DNA from: Pontiella desulfatans
GTDB taxonomy: Bacteria > Verrucomicrobiota > Kiritimatiellia > Kiritimatiellales > Pontiellaceae
Assembly (NCBI RefSeq): GCF_900890425.1
Contig: NZ_CAAHFG010000001.1
Coordinates: 3,844,001-3,908,000, forward strand
Length of the DNA stretch: 64,000 nucleotides
Direction: 5' to 3'
The position numbers were made by a program, and so were the translations under genes. This document shows, piece after piece, positions 47,753-55,479 of this stretch (its first letter is position 1; each line of letters starts with the position of its first letter). The notes beneath the pieces are model-generated. The model searched no databases, was not told the DNA's origin, and saw nothing but the letters and a program-made list of their open reading frames with translations.

Positions 47753-48459
47753 AGCTCGCTCCGCTCGATTTCAAATTTGAGATCTGAAATTTCAGATAGC
47801 GCATCGGCCATGTAGCTAGCTACCGGCCGGTGCTTTTGGGGCATGCAGGTTTCGAGCAACGAGCAGGCGGCGCATTTCTTTTGGTCGAACTCGGCGGGCG
47901 GGGTTTTTCCGGATGCCATCAGCGCGTGCAGTGCGTTGGCTGTCGCCACGGTTTCAGCGCGGAGCTCCGGCGAGAATTCCACCGGTTGCCGGCGGCGCGG
48001 CTGGCCATAGAAGATGGCCCCCTCTTCAATTTCAATCCCGAGCATCTCCTCCAGACAAAGCGCCTGGGCGCAGAGCTGCACCCAGTCGCAGTGCGTCGGC
48101 TTGGGCCGGCCGCGCTTGTGCTCCACGGGAAAAACGCGGAACGTATTTCCCGTGGATTTCAAATCTGAAATTCGAGATCTGAAATGTTGCGGAATTCCAT
48201 CCCCATGGAATTCCACCACGTCGGCCTTGCCGATCAGGCCGAGTTTCAGCGACCGAAGCAACACGGCATATTCATAGCGAATGCCGTCGCGCGTTTCGTG
48301 CTCCGGCCGGTCGACGCGGTCGTGCTGCGCCCGGCCCTCGGCGGTGAAGCGGTTTTCCGTCCATTGCTGTTCCAGATGGATCAGCGCGCACTGGCGCGGG
48401 CAGTAGATAAAATGCTGCAACGCCGAGAGCGGCAGCAGGTCGGAGTCGGGAAACATCAC
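47749..48459 (-). CDS. cas4: Cas4 RecB-like nuclease with in-frame repeat insertions
   Basis: This 236-aa protein has N-terminal YCPRQC and C-terminal CAACSLLETC for the 4Fe-4S cluster. The nuclease core has GKADVVEF, FPVEHKRG and DWVQLCAQAL. Cas4 trims and orients prespacers by PAM with Cas1-Cas2. About 25 residues (GIPQHFRSRISDLKSTG region) separate VVEF from FPVEHK where family members are nearly contiguous; these are encoded by a palindromic repeat (48156-48185). A second copy (47768-47797) encodes the extreme C-terminal SEISDLKFEIE. Both lie outside the active-site motifs, so activity may be retained. It overlaps the genes on both sides by 4 bp. Confidence 0.93.
   Translation of the reverse strand: MMFPDSDLLPLSALQHFIYCPRQCALIHLEQQWTENRFTAEGRAQHDRVDRPEHETRDGIRYEYAVLLRSLKLGLIGKADVVEFHGDGIPQHFRSRISDLKSTGNTFRVFPVEHKRGRPKPTHCDWVQLCAQALCLEEMLGIEIEEGAIFYGQPRRRQPVEFSPELRAETVATANALHALMASGKTPPAEFDQKKCAACSLLETCMPQKHRPVASYMADALSEISDLKFEIERSEL
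47768..47797. repeat. Interspersed palindromic element, copy B (inside cas4 C-terminus)
   Basis: A 30-bp element built from ATTTCAAATTTGAGATC plus its relative TGAAATTTCAGAT. It is translated in frame as ISDLKFEIE at the end of Cas4. Confidence 0.75.
48156..48185. repeat. Interspersed palindromic element, copy C (inside cas4)
   Basis: A 30-bp copy of the same element, translated in frame as SRISDLKST between two conserved Cas4 nuclease motifs. It is a clear insertion relative to the family pattern. Confidence 0.75.
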
Positions 48460-48965
48460 TGCTGTCCCCGTTCCCGCTTCATCTGCTTCAATCGTTCTTC
48501 GTGCTGCTTCTTCAGCTCTTCCATAAACGCCTCGGCTTTCCCCTTTTGCTGATAGGATGCCTTCGACGTTGAAGTCAGGTGCCGTGTTCCCTTGATGTCC
48601 GATTCCTGCAACGAAAACGCCCAGCCTCCGAGCTGGCGCGAAATGCTGCGCGCCAGCGATCTGAGATTTGAAATTTGAGATTTGAGATGGCCAAAGGCCT
48701 TAATCCGTTCAATCACATGACAAATGGATCGCACCTCCCCGGCAGAGCCTTTCGCATAATACAGGAATTGAAGCAGCTCCGGCGTGGTTCCCCGCTCGAA
48801 GCCCTCCGCAATATTGTTCGGCACCGACAACGCCGCGCGTTGAATCTGGTTTGCGATATCCCCCCGCCCCCGGAACGCCGGATCCTCCGTCGCCTCGAAA
48901 ACCGCAACCGTCAAATCGACGCCATCGTTCCAAACCGGAACATCCTCGAAGTTCTCGTATTTCAT
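48456..48965 (-). CDS. Four-helix-bundle (S23/IVP-like) protein inside the cas operon
   Basis: This 169-aa protein matches the four-helix-bundle family first seen as 23S rRNA intervening-sequence proteins: FEDVPVWNDGVDLTVAVFEAT, GDIANQIQRAALSVPNNIAEGFERGT and FLYYAKGSAGEVRSICHVIERI. It has a charged C-terminal extension (FMEELKKQHEERLKQMKRERG). It lies between cas7 and cas4 and its stop overlaps the cas4 start by 4 bp, so it is translated as part of the cas operon. Family function is unclear. A palindromic repeat (48658-48688) encodes SQISNLRS in its middle. A role in CRISPR is possible but unproven; it may be a passenger. Confidence 0.85.
   Translation of the reverse strand: MKYENFEDVPVWNDGVDLTVAVFEATEDPAFRGRGDIANQIQRAALSVPNNIAEGFERGTTPELLQFLYYAKGSAGEVRSICHVIERIKAFGHLKSQISNLRSLARSISRQLGGWAFSLQESDIKGTRHLTSTSKASYQQKGKAEAFMEELKKQHEERLKQMKRERGQQ
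48658..48688. repeat. Interspersed palindromic element, copy D (inside four-helix gene)
   Basis: A GAGATTTGAAATTTGAGATT-type copy translated in frame as KSQISNLRSL in the four-helix-bundle protein. Confidence 0.75.
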
Positions 48966-48989
48966 GGTTCGCTCCTTCCGCTTTGCGGG

Positions 48990-49017
48990 ATTTCAAATCT
49001 CAGATCTCAAATTTCAA
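48990..49017. repeat. Interspersed palindromic element, copy E
   Basis: A 28-bp copy in the 134-bp gap between cas7 and the four-helix-bundle gene, close to the point where base composition changes. Confidence 0.75.
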
Positions 49018-49099
49018 CTCACATTGCTGGAGCAGAGGATTCCGCTCCATCAACGTGCCTACAGCATCTCAATCAGCTCCACCCCGTCCGGCGCTGTGC

Positions 49100-49987
49100 C
49101 TAGAATCCATCGATTGGTTCAGGAGTCAAGCCATCGAGTTCATCGAAGTCAAAAGAACCATCAGGCTCAACCTTCAAGCTACCATGAACCTTTGCCGACG
49201 AGTATTGACCGCATTTGCTTCCATGTTCCCACCAAAGAACGGTGCGTACCCGCATGCTTCCTTCTGGTCGGGCGGAAGATGCGTCGTTTTCGAAAAGGCG
49301 GGGTAGAATTTTTTTAATGATTTCAACATCGTCATCACTGAATTGGGTTTTCTCCGCCAACTGTGGATTCATGCTTCCATATGTCACATAGATGCCTTTA
49401 TCGACACGATGTTTCATGCCCATTCTGTCTGAAGACATACTGTTTTCATCGCCGCTTTTTTTCGGCGGCTCACTGTTTGTGCTTTTTGTAATTTGTGTGC
49501 TGGTAATTCCAACAGGTTCCAAGCTGAACGCCGACTGGATCGTAACCGGCCCGCGAACAGGAATCGAAACACCGTCTGCTCCTTCGCTTTTCCCAAAGGC
49601 AAACAACTGACCAAAAGCTCGTACATCAATCCATTTTTTGCAAGCGGCTTCAATTGCCTTGTCTTTATCTGCCCCTTTTTTGAATGTATCTTTCCCTAAG
49701 CCATCTTTCGAATCTTCAGCACGAGCTTTCAGGCTTTTGTGCGAGTCCGTCTTGCGATCATCCGATTGGACAAAAACAGCCTGCCCGTCTTTTTCCTCGT
49801 CGGACAGATGCATGTATCGTTCGACCAATCGATCCCGGATTTTTCGCTTTAGGCAAACGTCTGTAATTTCCCCCAGTCCTTCGTAATCGGTACGAGGACG
49901 GTTCCCGTTGAGGGGATCGCCGTTCGGATTGGCATTCTTCACTTCCATGATAATGGCAAAATCAATTTTCTTTGTTAGTGCTGACAT
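49100..49987 (-). CDS. cas7: Type I-C Cas7 (Csd2) backbone protein
   Basis: This 295-aa protein starts KKIDFAIIMEVKNANPNGDPLNGNRPRTDYEGLGEITDVCLKRKIRDRL, the signature of I-C/I-B-like Cas7. It continues with WIDVRAFGQLFAFG and SIPVRGPVTIQSAFSLEPV. Multiple copies coat the crRNA in Cascade. GGAGG lies 8 bp before the ATG. Base composition is visibly lower in G+C than cas1 and cas4. Confidence 0.97.
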   Translation of the reverse strand: MSALTKKIDFAIIMEVKNANPNGDPLNGNRPRTDYEGLGEITDVCLKRKIRDRLVERYMHLSDEEKDGQAVFVQSDDRKTDSHKSLKARAEDSKDGLGKDTFKKGADKDKAIEAACKKWIDVRAFGQLFAFGKSEGADGVSIPVRGPVTIQSAFSLEPVGITSTQITKSTNSEPPKKSGDENSMSSDRMGMKHRVDKGIYVTYGSMNPQLAEKTQFSDDDVEIIKKILPRLFENDASSARPEGSMRVRTVLWWEHGSKCGQYSSAKVHGSLKVEPDGSFDFDELDGLTPEPIDGF

Positions 49988-50004
49988 ATTTCTATCCTCC
50001 GCTG

Positions 50005-50445
50005 TTAGTTTGCTAATTCAGTTTCCACATCGTTTACTTCCGGTTCATCCGGATTTTTTTCCACCCATTTCCCATGATCGCGCTTGTGCGTTTTAAACCA
50101 GGCCCGCTGACAGTGGTAACCCAGCAGGTATTCGCCGGTAAGCCGGGTGTCCTCGGTGTATCCGTTTCCGTTCAGCTTCACATGAATTTCATCCAGCAAC
50201 TCGTCGTAGCCTTTTCGCAAACCGGGCATTCGGGTCTGAATACGCGACATATAGGGAACCAGCGCTGTTTCAATAGTTCGCCAAGTAGAAAACGGGCGAT
50301 CCGCAAACCGCTGCATCAACCGGGCCGCGGTGGTGTCGCGGCTTTCCTTGGCCATCCACAGGGCTGTTGATTCGATTCTTTCCGCGACCGCCAATAAACG
50401 GCCATACAGGTAATCTTTTGTATTTCTGTCATCTTCCAGTTCCAT
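50005..50445 (-). CDS. cas11: Cas11c small subunit, internal start within cas8c
   Basis: The last 146 codons of cas8c begin with an in-frame ATG (MELEDDRNTKDYLYGRLLAVAER) preceded by a strong AGGAG 7 bp upstream (50453-50457). In I-C systems the small subunit Cas11c is known to be produced from such an internal start at this same place (before the YLxGRLLAV segment). Internal translation is strongly supported by the RBS but not proven. Confidence 0.8.
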   Translation of the reverse strand: MELEDDRNTKDYLYGRLLAVAERIESTALWMAKESRDTTAARLMQRFADRPFSTWRTIETALVPYMSRIQTRMPGLRKGYDELLDEIHVKLNGNGYTEDTRLTGEYLLGYHCQRAWFKTHKRDHGKWVEKNPDEPEVNDVETELAN

Positions 50446-51900
50446 CTTATAGCTCCTATCCTTGTGAATTCCCTTAAACAGCGAACACGCGATCCCCAGA
50501 CATTTTTCCCACTCCCAATGCTCCAACCCCGGGCGATTCGAAACCCGCCGCACGGATGACACCATCAAATCACGCGGCAACGGAGCGCCGTCAATAATGC
50601 ACGGGAACAACCGTTCCACGGTTGAACCCAGCAGCTTGACTCCATTTTTCCCTTCGACTTTTCTACCGAAGGCCGCCCATGCAATTTCCTTCGGTGCCGG
50701 AGCACCGATAAAATGGCGGTCTTTGCCGAAATTCTGCGTCCAGGCAAATGAGTGGTGCCACTGCTCAACCCGTCTTAGAAATTCGGAGCCGGTCAGCTCG
50801 CGGTAATAGATAATGGCCAAGCGCCCTTTTGAGGCCGAGTCCAGCCCCATGACCACAATGTCTTCGGAGTCGCGGATTCCTGCGGCATAGCCAGCCATCT
50901 TTCGCCGCAGTCGCAACGCAAAATTTTGGCCGACATCTGTCGCCAATGGTTTCTCTGAAATATCGGCTTCATCTGGAACACCGAGAAAATCCAGCGAATT
51001 GGCCGTAGGATCAGGAATCTCTTTTCCGGAAACTGCCCAAGCAAGAAATGTAAGCCCAAGTTCACTTAGACTTATCCGGTAGCCTTGGCGAGAAATCAGC
51101 CACCTTAGAGCATTGTGCGCTTTCTGACTTTCCACATAACCGACTGTGCAACACTGCTTCCCCGCATCATCCTTTGAGTCTGTAAACCGCCCAAGGTATG
51201 TGTACCCATCGTTATCATTAGAAGAGATTAATTTTGCACCGTCATCCGGTGCTCGCAAAAATCTGGAGTGTTTCGTGGCTACTCGAACCATTTCACCAGA
51301 CAACATGCAAAATGACTGTTGAGCATTTGTACTCGCGTCATATCTCTGCCAGGAATTTATCAAGGTCTCATCCTCCCAGGTTCCGCTACACAAATCGTCA
51401 CTGGACTCGACCCGCCAACGGACAAAAACTTTTTTAGAATCAATTTTTGTCGCGCTCCCCTTCTCTTTTTTTGTTTTCAGTGGAATCAGCCCATGTTTTT
51501 CAATATCTGAATAGATTGTTCCGCCTTCCAGATAATTGAATACCGCCGCAACCTTTGGATGAGGAAATGAAGCCAGCCAACCCTCCATCAAGGATTTCAT
51601 TAGTCCATATCGTTCAGGGTCTCGGTCAGGTAAATCTTTGGCGCAATATCCCAGCTCCTCACAGAGCGGGTGTGGGTCAACATTTCTCGTTCTATTAGCA
51701 GACTCCTCTGTGACAGGAATAATGGTTACGGACTCAGACGATGATAATTGGCGAATATTCCGCAACTTTCCTTCATGATTTAAGATGATTTCAACATGGG
51801 CAACTTTTGCCATATGTGCAATGGGCCAAGGTTGCTTTTCATCAGGATTCATTTTCTCGATTTCATTGGCGGTCTCGTAAAGTTTCTGCATCCAGCTCAT
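50005..51900 (-). CDS. cas8c: Type I-C Cas8c (Csd1) large subunit
   Basis: This 631-aa protein starts MSWMQKLYETANEIEKM and has the Csd1 pattern (NALRWLISRQGYRISLSELGLTFLAWAVSGKEIPDP; FALRLRRKMAGYAAGIRDSEDIVVMGLDSASKGRLAIIYYREL; YLYGRLLAVAERIE). It recognises the PAM and binds target DNA in I-C Cascade. It overlaps cas5c by 4 bp and encodes Cas11c internally. Confidence 0.97.
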   Translation of the reverse strand: MSWMQKLYETANEIEKMNPDEKQPWPIAHMAKVAHVEIILNHEGKLRNIRQLSSSESVTIIPVTEESANRTRNVDPHPLCEELGYCAKDLPDRDPERYGLMKSLMEGWLASFPHPKVAAVFNYLEGGTIYSDIEKHGLIPLKTKKEKGSATKIDSKKVFVRWRVESSDDLCSGTWEDETLINSWQRYDASTNAQQSFCMLSGEMVRVATKHSRFLRAPDDGAKLISSNDNDGYTYLGRFTDSKDDAGKQCCTVGYVESQKAHNALRWLISRQGYRISLSELGLTFLAWAVSGKEIPDPTANSLDFLGVPDEADISEKPLATDVGQNFALRLRRKMAGYAAGIRDSEDIVVMGLDSASKGRLAIIYYRELTGSEFLRRVEQWHHSFAWTQNFGKDRHFIGAPAPKEIAWAAFGRKVEGKNGVKLLGSTVERLFPCIIDGAPLPRDLMVSSVRRVSNRPGLEHWEWEKCLGIACSLFKGIHKDRSYKMELEDDRNTKDYLYGRLLAVAERIESTALWMAKESRDTTAARLMQRFADRPFSTWRTIETALVPYMSRIQTRMPGLRKGYDELLDEIHVKLNGNGYTEDTRLTGEYLLGYHCQRAWFKTHKRDHGKWVEKNPDEPEVNDVETELAN

Positions 51901-52634
51901 TCGATCACCCCCATTTCTTCCGCTTCCTTCTGGTTCGGTTTTACATTTTGGTTGATGCCGAAGGTTTTCGGAGTCATTGGCCGAACAAACTTGCGCTGGT
52001 CCTGCGAGATGGATTCCGGACGCTCAAAGCGAACGATGCCGTTGCGCAATACCGGCCGCCAAAATCGCGCCCACAGCTCATGCTTTCCGGTTTCATCGGG
52101 ATAATCGAACCCGTGAAACATTAGCCCGTATGCCATTTCATCGAGGCCATCATAGGCTCCGATTCCTTCACCAAATGCGCACGGCTCGACGTAGCCTTGA
52201 CAATCGCGCGTTCCGAGAAATATGTCCTGCCGTCCACCAGTTTTGAGCACTCGGTTGCAGATAGCGAAATGCTTTCCGTCCACCCAATCCTCTTTCAGAT
52301 TAGGTTGGTGCTGATTGAATTCAAAATGCGCCCTCACCTGATATTCAACATCGTGAAGGAAGGTGAAGTAGGAAAGCTCCGGAGTTTCATTTTGATACCG
52401 ATGCAGCTTCGTTCCTTTGCTCTGAGTTCGGACCTGTTTCATCACCCGAACCTCATCCACAATCCAGATCAGCGTCGGCTTCCAGTAAATGGATTTGCAC
52501 ACACCTTTCAACGCTTCATAGGTTGGGACATGATAGGAGCATTTTTCTCCACCCATTTTGGTTAAGGGATCGCTGAAAAGTGCATATTTCCCCCATAATC
52601 GGAATTCGATTGTGTTTTTTGCTGTATCATACAT
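51897..52634 (-). CDS. cas5c: Type I-C Cas5c (crRNA-processing endonuclease)
   Basis: This 245-aa protein starts MYDTAKNTIEFRLWGKYALFSDPLTKMGGEKCSYHVPTYEALKGVCKSIYWKPTL, typical Cas5d/c. In I-C it replaces Cas6 and cleaves the repeat hairpin. I chose the ATG at 52634 because AGGAGG lies upstream; the frame opens to 52772, but that part overlaps cas3 and is not Cas5-like. It overlaps the end of cas3 by 8 bp. Confidence 0.97.
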   Translation of the reverse strand: MYDTAKNTIEFRLWGKYALFSDPLTKMGGEKCSYHVPTYEALKGVCKSIYWKPTLIWIVDEVRVMKQVRTQSKGTKLHRYQNETPELSYFTFLHDVEYQVRAHFEFNQHQPNLKEDWVDGKHFAICNRVLKTGGRQDIFLGTRDCQGYVEPCAFGEGIGAYDGLDEMAYGLMFHGFDYPDETGKHELWARFWRPVLRNGIVRFERPESISQDQRKFVRPMTPKTFGINQNVKPNQKEAEEMGVIE

Positions 52635-55077
52635 ATAGGAGTTCCTCCTCGTTAATGGGTTCAAGTGAAACACCGAACCGATTGCTGTAATATTTCTGAT
52701 CCAAATAAAAAATCTCCGTCTCCTCTTGAATCCGGAAGATGGCCTGCTCTTCCTGTAGCTTCCGGAATTCATGCGGAAATAGGTTTACTGAAAACTGCTG
52801 GGCTTTGCGTAAGAGCGGAAACTGTTTTTCGACATCAAAGGCCCCGCATAACTCGCCAATCAAATCCTTTCCTTCTTTTCCAAACGGCACGATGACGCTT
52901 TGGGTGGGTGCATCGATGGATTTGAAAAGCCGTCCGGCTTCCTTGAAGGATTGTCGAAGGTAAATGGAGGGAGACTCCCTGTGCACACGCTGATATTCAG
53001 AAACCGCTAGCGGATTAGTGGATAGCAGATTCAAAAGATTGTCTTTTTGCCCCGAGTTCCCCAACGAAACCGGATAAACCATATCGGCGGATCGATCATA
53101 AAAATAGTTTTGGTAATACCACTCCAACAAAGGCGGACCGATCCGATCATTGCCATACTTCGCAGGATCTTCGGCATAATCATCCAGCACAGTGTTTGCC
53201 TTGTCCCTGCCCACCGCAATATCCTTCAGACAATCAATATTTTCCTCAGCAGGATTCACCACAAAAACGCGCCCCTCCGCTCGAGCTCCATGCCGATTGC
53301 AGCGCCCAGCAGCTTGGGCGATTGAATCCAGCCCCGCCAGATAGCGAATGACCGATGCGAAATCAATATCCACTCCAGCCTCAATCAATTGGGTGCTGAC
53401 ACACGCGACCGGCGCTTTATCCAATCGACTTTTGACTTTATCTAAAACTTCTCTGCGATGAGCCGGGCACATTCCGGTACTCAAATGGAAGCAGGATTCC
53501 CCCAGCGACTCCGACAGCTTACCATACAATTCACGGGCGGATTTTTTTGTATTCACCACCACCAGACAGCTCCCTGACTCCGTCACTTCATTGACAGTCA
53601 GTTCAGCAATTTCATCCACGGCCCAGCCTTTTGGTTTTCGCTCATCCCGCACCTCTACCCGTTTTAACTGATCAAACAACTGCTGCACATCCGGCATCAT
53701 TTCATTCTCAGATGACAACGCTAATGCTCCTTTCAGACGATCGATGTGCTGATCTCCCAACAGAGGCTGTGTGGCCGTGCAAAGAACCACGCTACTGCCG
53801 CAGGACTGAACGAGAAAATTCACTGAATTACAGAACATGTGCACGCACCGAATCGGAAGCGTCTGGATTTCATCAAAAACAATGACGGAACGTGCCAACT
53901 GATGCATGCGCCGGGCCCCACGCGTTCCCCCTCCGAACAATGCTTCCAGAAACTGAACCATGGTGGTGTAAACAATCGGAGCGTCCCAATTGTCACAAAG
54001 CAGCTTTTCCTTCCAGCTCTGCCGCTCGGCCCCGACATTTGAATGATGCTCCAAAACTATACGCCCGGAATCTCCTTCATCTACTTCAAGGATCTTACGC
54101 ACTTCACACGCATTTTGATCGATGATTGATGTGAATGGGATCACATAGATAATCCGATCCATTTCATGCTCTTGTGCGTGATGCAGAGCAAAGCGCAAAC
54201 TGGCCAGCGTTTTTCCTCCTCCGGTCGGAACGGTTAACGAGAACAATCCGGTATCCCTTCCGGCTGATTCCAGACAATGCCGAGAGACATTGGAACGAAT
54301 CCAGTTCACACTTCCAACATCCGGTATACCGAATCGTTTCAGATGTTGCTCCAAACGCTCAATCAAAACATTCCAACCAACATAACTGCCATTTTGTCGA
54401 AATTGAGCGGCATGAACTTTCTCTGAATCAGCCGTATCCTGACGGTCAGCATCAATTAAACAGCTAAAAAGGAAACGAACCAGAAGTCCGAGTTGGAAAT
54501 GAAAGACAGTGGAATCCTGACGTTTTTCCGGAATGTGGGCATATATTTTTTTTACGGTCTGCTGAAACGACTGCAGCAATCCTTCCTTTTCCAAAAACTT
54601 AGAAACCTCCGCTCTAACCTCAGAACGATCCATTACTTCTGTGCGATGGGTTTTGTTGTCGGGTTTATTTATTCGACCTGTAAAGGAATCCTTAATTCCA
54701 TCGTCTCCACTGGAAAGACAATCAATGAGTCCAGAATGATGTGAAACAAGGCAGAGCGCCAATATTTGAGCAAAAAGTTGATGGGAATTATCCAGAGCAC
54801 ACCGATTCCATAGTATTTGAGCCCCTGCCGTGGAATGGTCAATTGTACCCCTCAACTGACCCGCATCGACATATTCCTCATCAACGTCCTGATTGAGCAA
54901 TCCAATAGCAGACCGAATATAAACTTGAAAATCAGAACTGTATTTTCCGGTATCATGAAGCAAACCAAGCAACGTCCCCAAGTCAGTCAGTCCAATTTTT
55001 TCAGCATTTCGTCCCGACAATTCTGCAACTTGCCGGAGATGATCCTGCAAGCTTTGATTTTGATGCGCTAAATACAT
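52627..55077 (-). CDS. cas3: CRISPR-associated helicase/nuclease Cas3
   Basis: This 816-aa protein has an N-terminal HD nuclease (H13, HD at 41-42 in LLHDTGKYS) and a superfamily 2 helicase: Walker A PTGGGKT at 284-290, DEIQ at 402-405, LCTATQP, and motif VI region IAQAAGRCNRHG. It degrades the target recruited by Cascade. I chose the ATG at 55077 (MYLAHQNQS) with AGAGG 6 bp upstream; the frame extends to 55122 without Cas3 similarity. It is the first complete gene of the operon. Confidence 0.96.
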   Translation of the reverse strand: MYLAHQNQSLQDHLRQVAELSGRNAEKIGLTDLGTLLGLLHDTGKYSSDFQVYIRSAIGLLNQDVDEEYVDAGQLRGTIDHSTAGAQILWNRCALDNSHQLFAQILALCLVSHHSGLIDCLSSGDDGIKDSFTGRINKPDNKTHRTEVMDRSEVRAEVSKFLEKEGLLQSFQQTVKKIYAHIPEKRQDSTVFHFQLGLLVRFLFSCLIDADRQDTADSEKVHAAQFRQNGSYVGWNVLIERLEQHLKRFGIPDVGSVNWIRSNVSRHCLESAGRDTGLFSLTVPTGGGKTLASLRFALHHAQEHEMDRIIYVIPFTSIIDQNACEVRKILEVDEGDSGRIVLEHHSNVGAERQSWKEKLLCDNWDAPIVYTTMVQFLEALFGGGTRGARRMHQLARSVIVFDEIQTLPIRCVHMFCNSVNFLVQSCGSSVVLCTATQPLLGDQHIDRLKGALALSSENEMMPDVQQLFDQLKRVEVRDERKPKGWAVDEIAELTVNEVTESGSCLVVVNTKKSARELYGKLSESLGESCFHLSTGMCPAHRREVLDKVKSRLDKAPVACVSTQLIEAGVDIDFASVIRYLAGLDSIAQAAGRCNRHGARAEGRVFVVNPAEENIDCLKDIAVGRDKANTVLDDYAEDPAKYGNDRIGPPLLEWYYQNYFYDRSADMVYPVSLGNSGQKDNLLNLLSTNPLAVSEYQRVHRESPSIYLRQSFKEAGRLFKSIDAPTQSVIVPFGKEGKDLIGELCGAFDVEKQFPLLRKAQQFSVNLFPHEFRKLQEEQAIFRIQEETEIFYLDQKYYSNRFGVSLEPINEEELLYV

Positions 55078-55289
55078 GGCATGCCTCTGCAAATTGAATC
55101 CCTTAAAAATATGCCCCCCCAATCTGTTGGTTTAGTGAACATCCGCTGGAAATCCGGTTCTTCTCGGAAGTGCGTCTCAAAGATCCCAGCGAATCGGGCG
55201 GCGCGGGTGGCGACGTTTCCCAAATGCTGCCCGAGCGGCTGCCAGTCTTTGGGCTCCGCTCCCTCTTTGCTGTGGGCATAGTATTCCAT
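55068..55289 (-). pseudogene. Truncated cas3-like HD-domain 5' remnant
   Basis: This 73-codon frame starts MEYYAHSKEGAEPKDWQPLGQHLGNVATRAARFAGIF, which is the canonical N-terminus of an I-C Cas3 HD domain (YYAHS, HL..VA). It loses similarity before the HD motif and runs out of frame into the start of the intact cas3, overlapping it by 10 bp. It is G+C-rich, unlike the intact cas3. I read it as the 5' end of a displaced cas3; translation as a leader peptide coupled to cas3 cannot be excluded. Confidence 0.75.
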
Positions 55290-55371
55290 GGCACCCCAAA
55301 ATCATCGTCGATTGCAAAACATGGCCACTGACCTCAATGGCCCGACTAGCACGCGCAAAAACACGTAATGG

Positions 55372-55399
55372 ATTATAGGTGTTTAGATGGGGACAGCAA
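55372..55399 (-). promoter_or_regulatory. Sigma70-like promoter of the cas operon
   Basis: On the minus strand TTGCTG (55394-55399) and a perfect TATAAT (55372-55377) are separated by 16 bp. They lie about 80 bp upstream of the cas3-like remnant and about 300 bp upstream of cas3, in an AT-rich stretch. This is the only good promoter match in the 190-bp region 55290-55479. Confidence 0.65.
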
Positions 55400-55479
55400 G
55401 GGATTCGTTTCTTTTTTTATCTGAAAATAAAGATATATGGATGTGAAGGTTCGTGGAACCAGGGGGATACTTTACCCCC

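Noticed and set aside
55462-55479. GGGGG/CCCCC hairpin after the GT-C-like gene as a terminator
   Set aside because: Only a 5-bp stem with an 8-base loop and no following T-tract; too weak to call.
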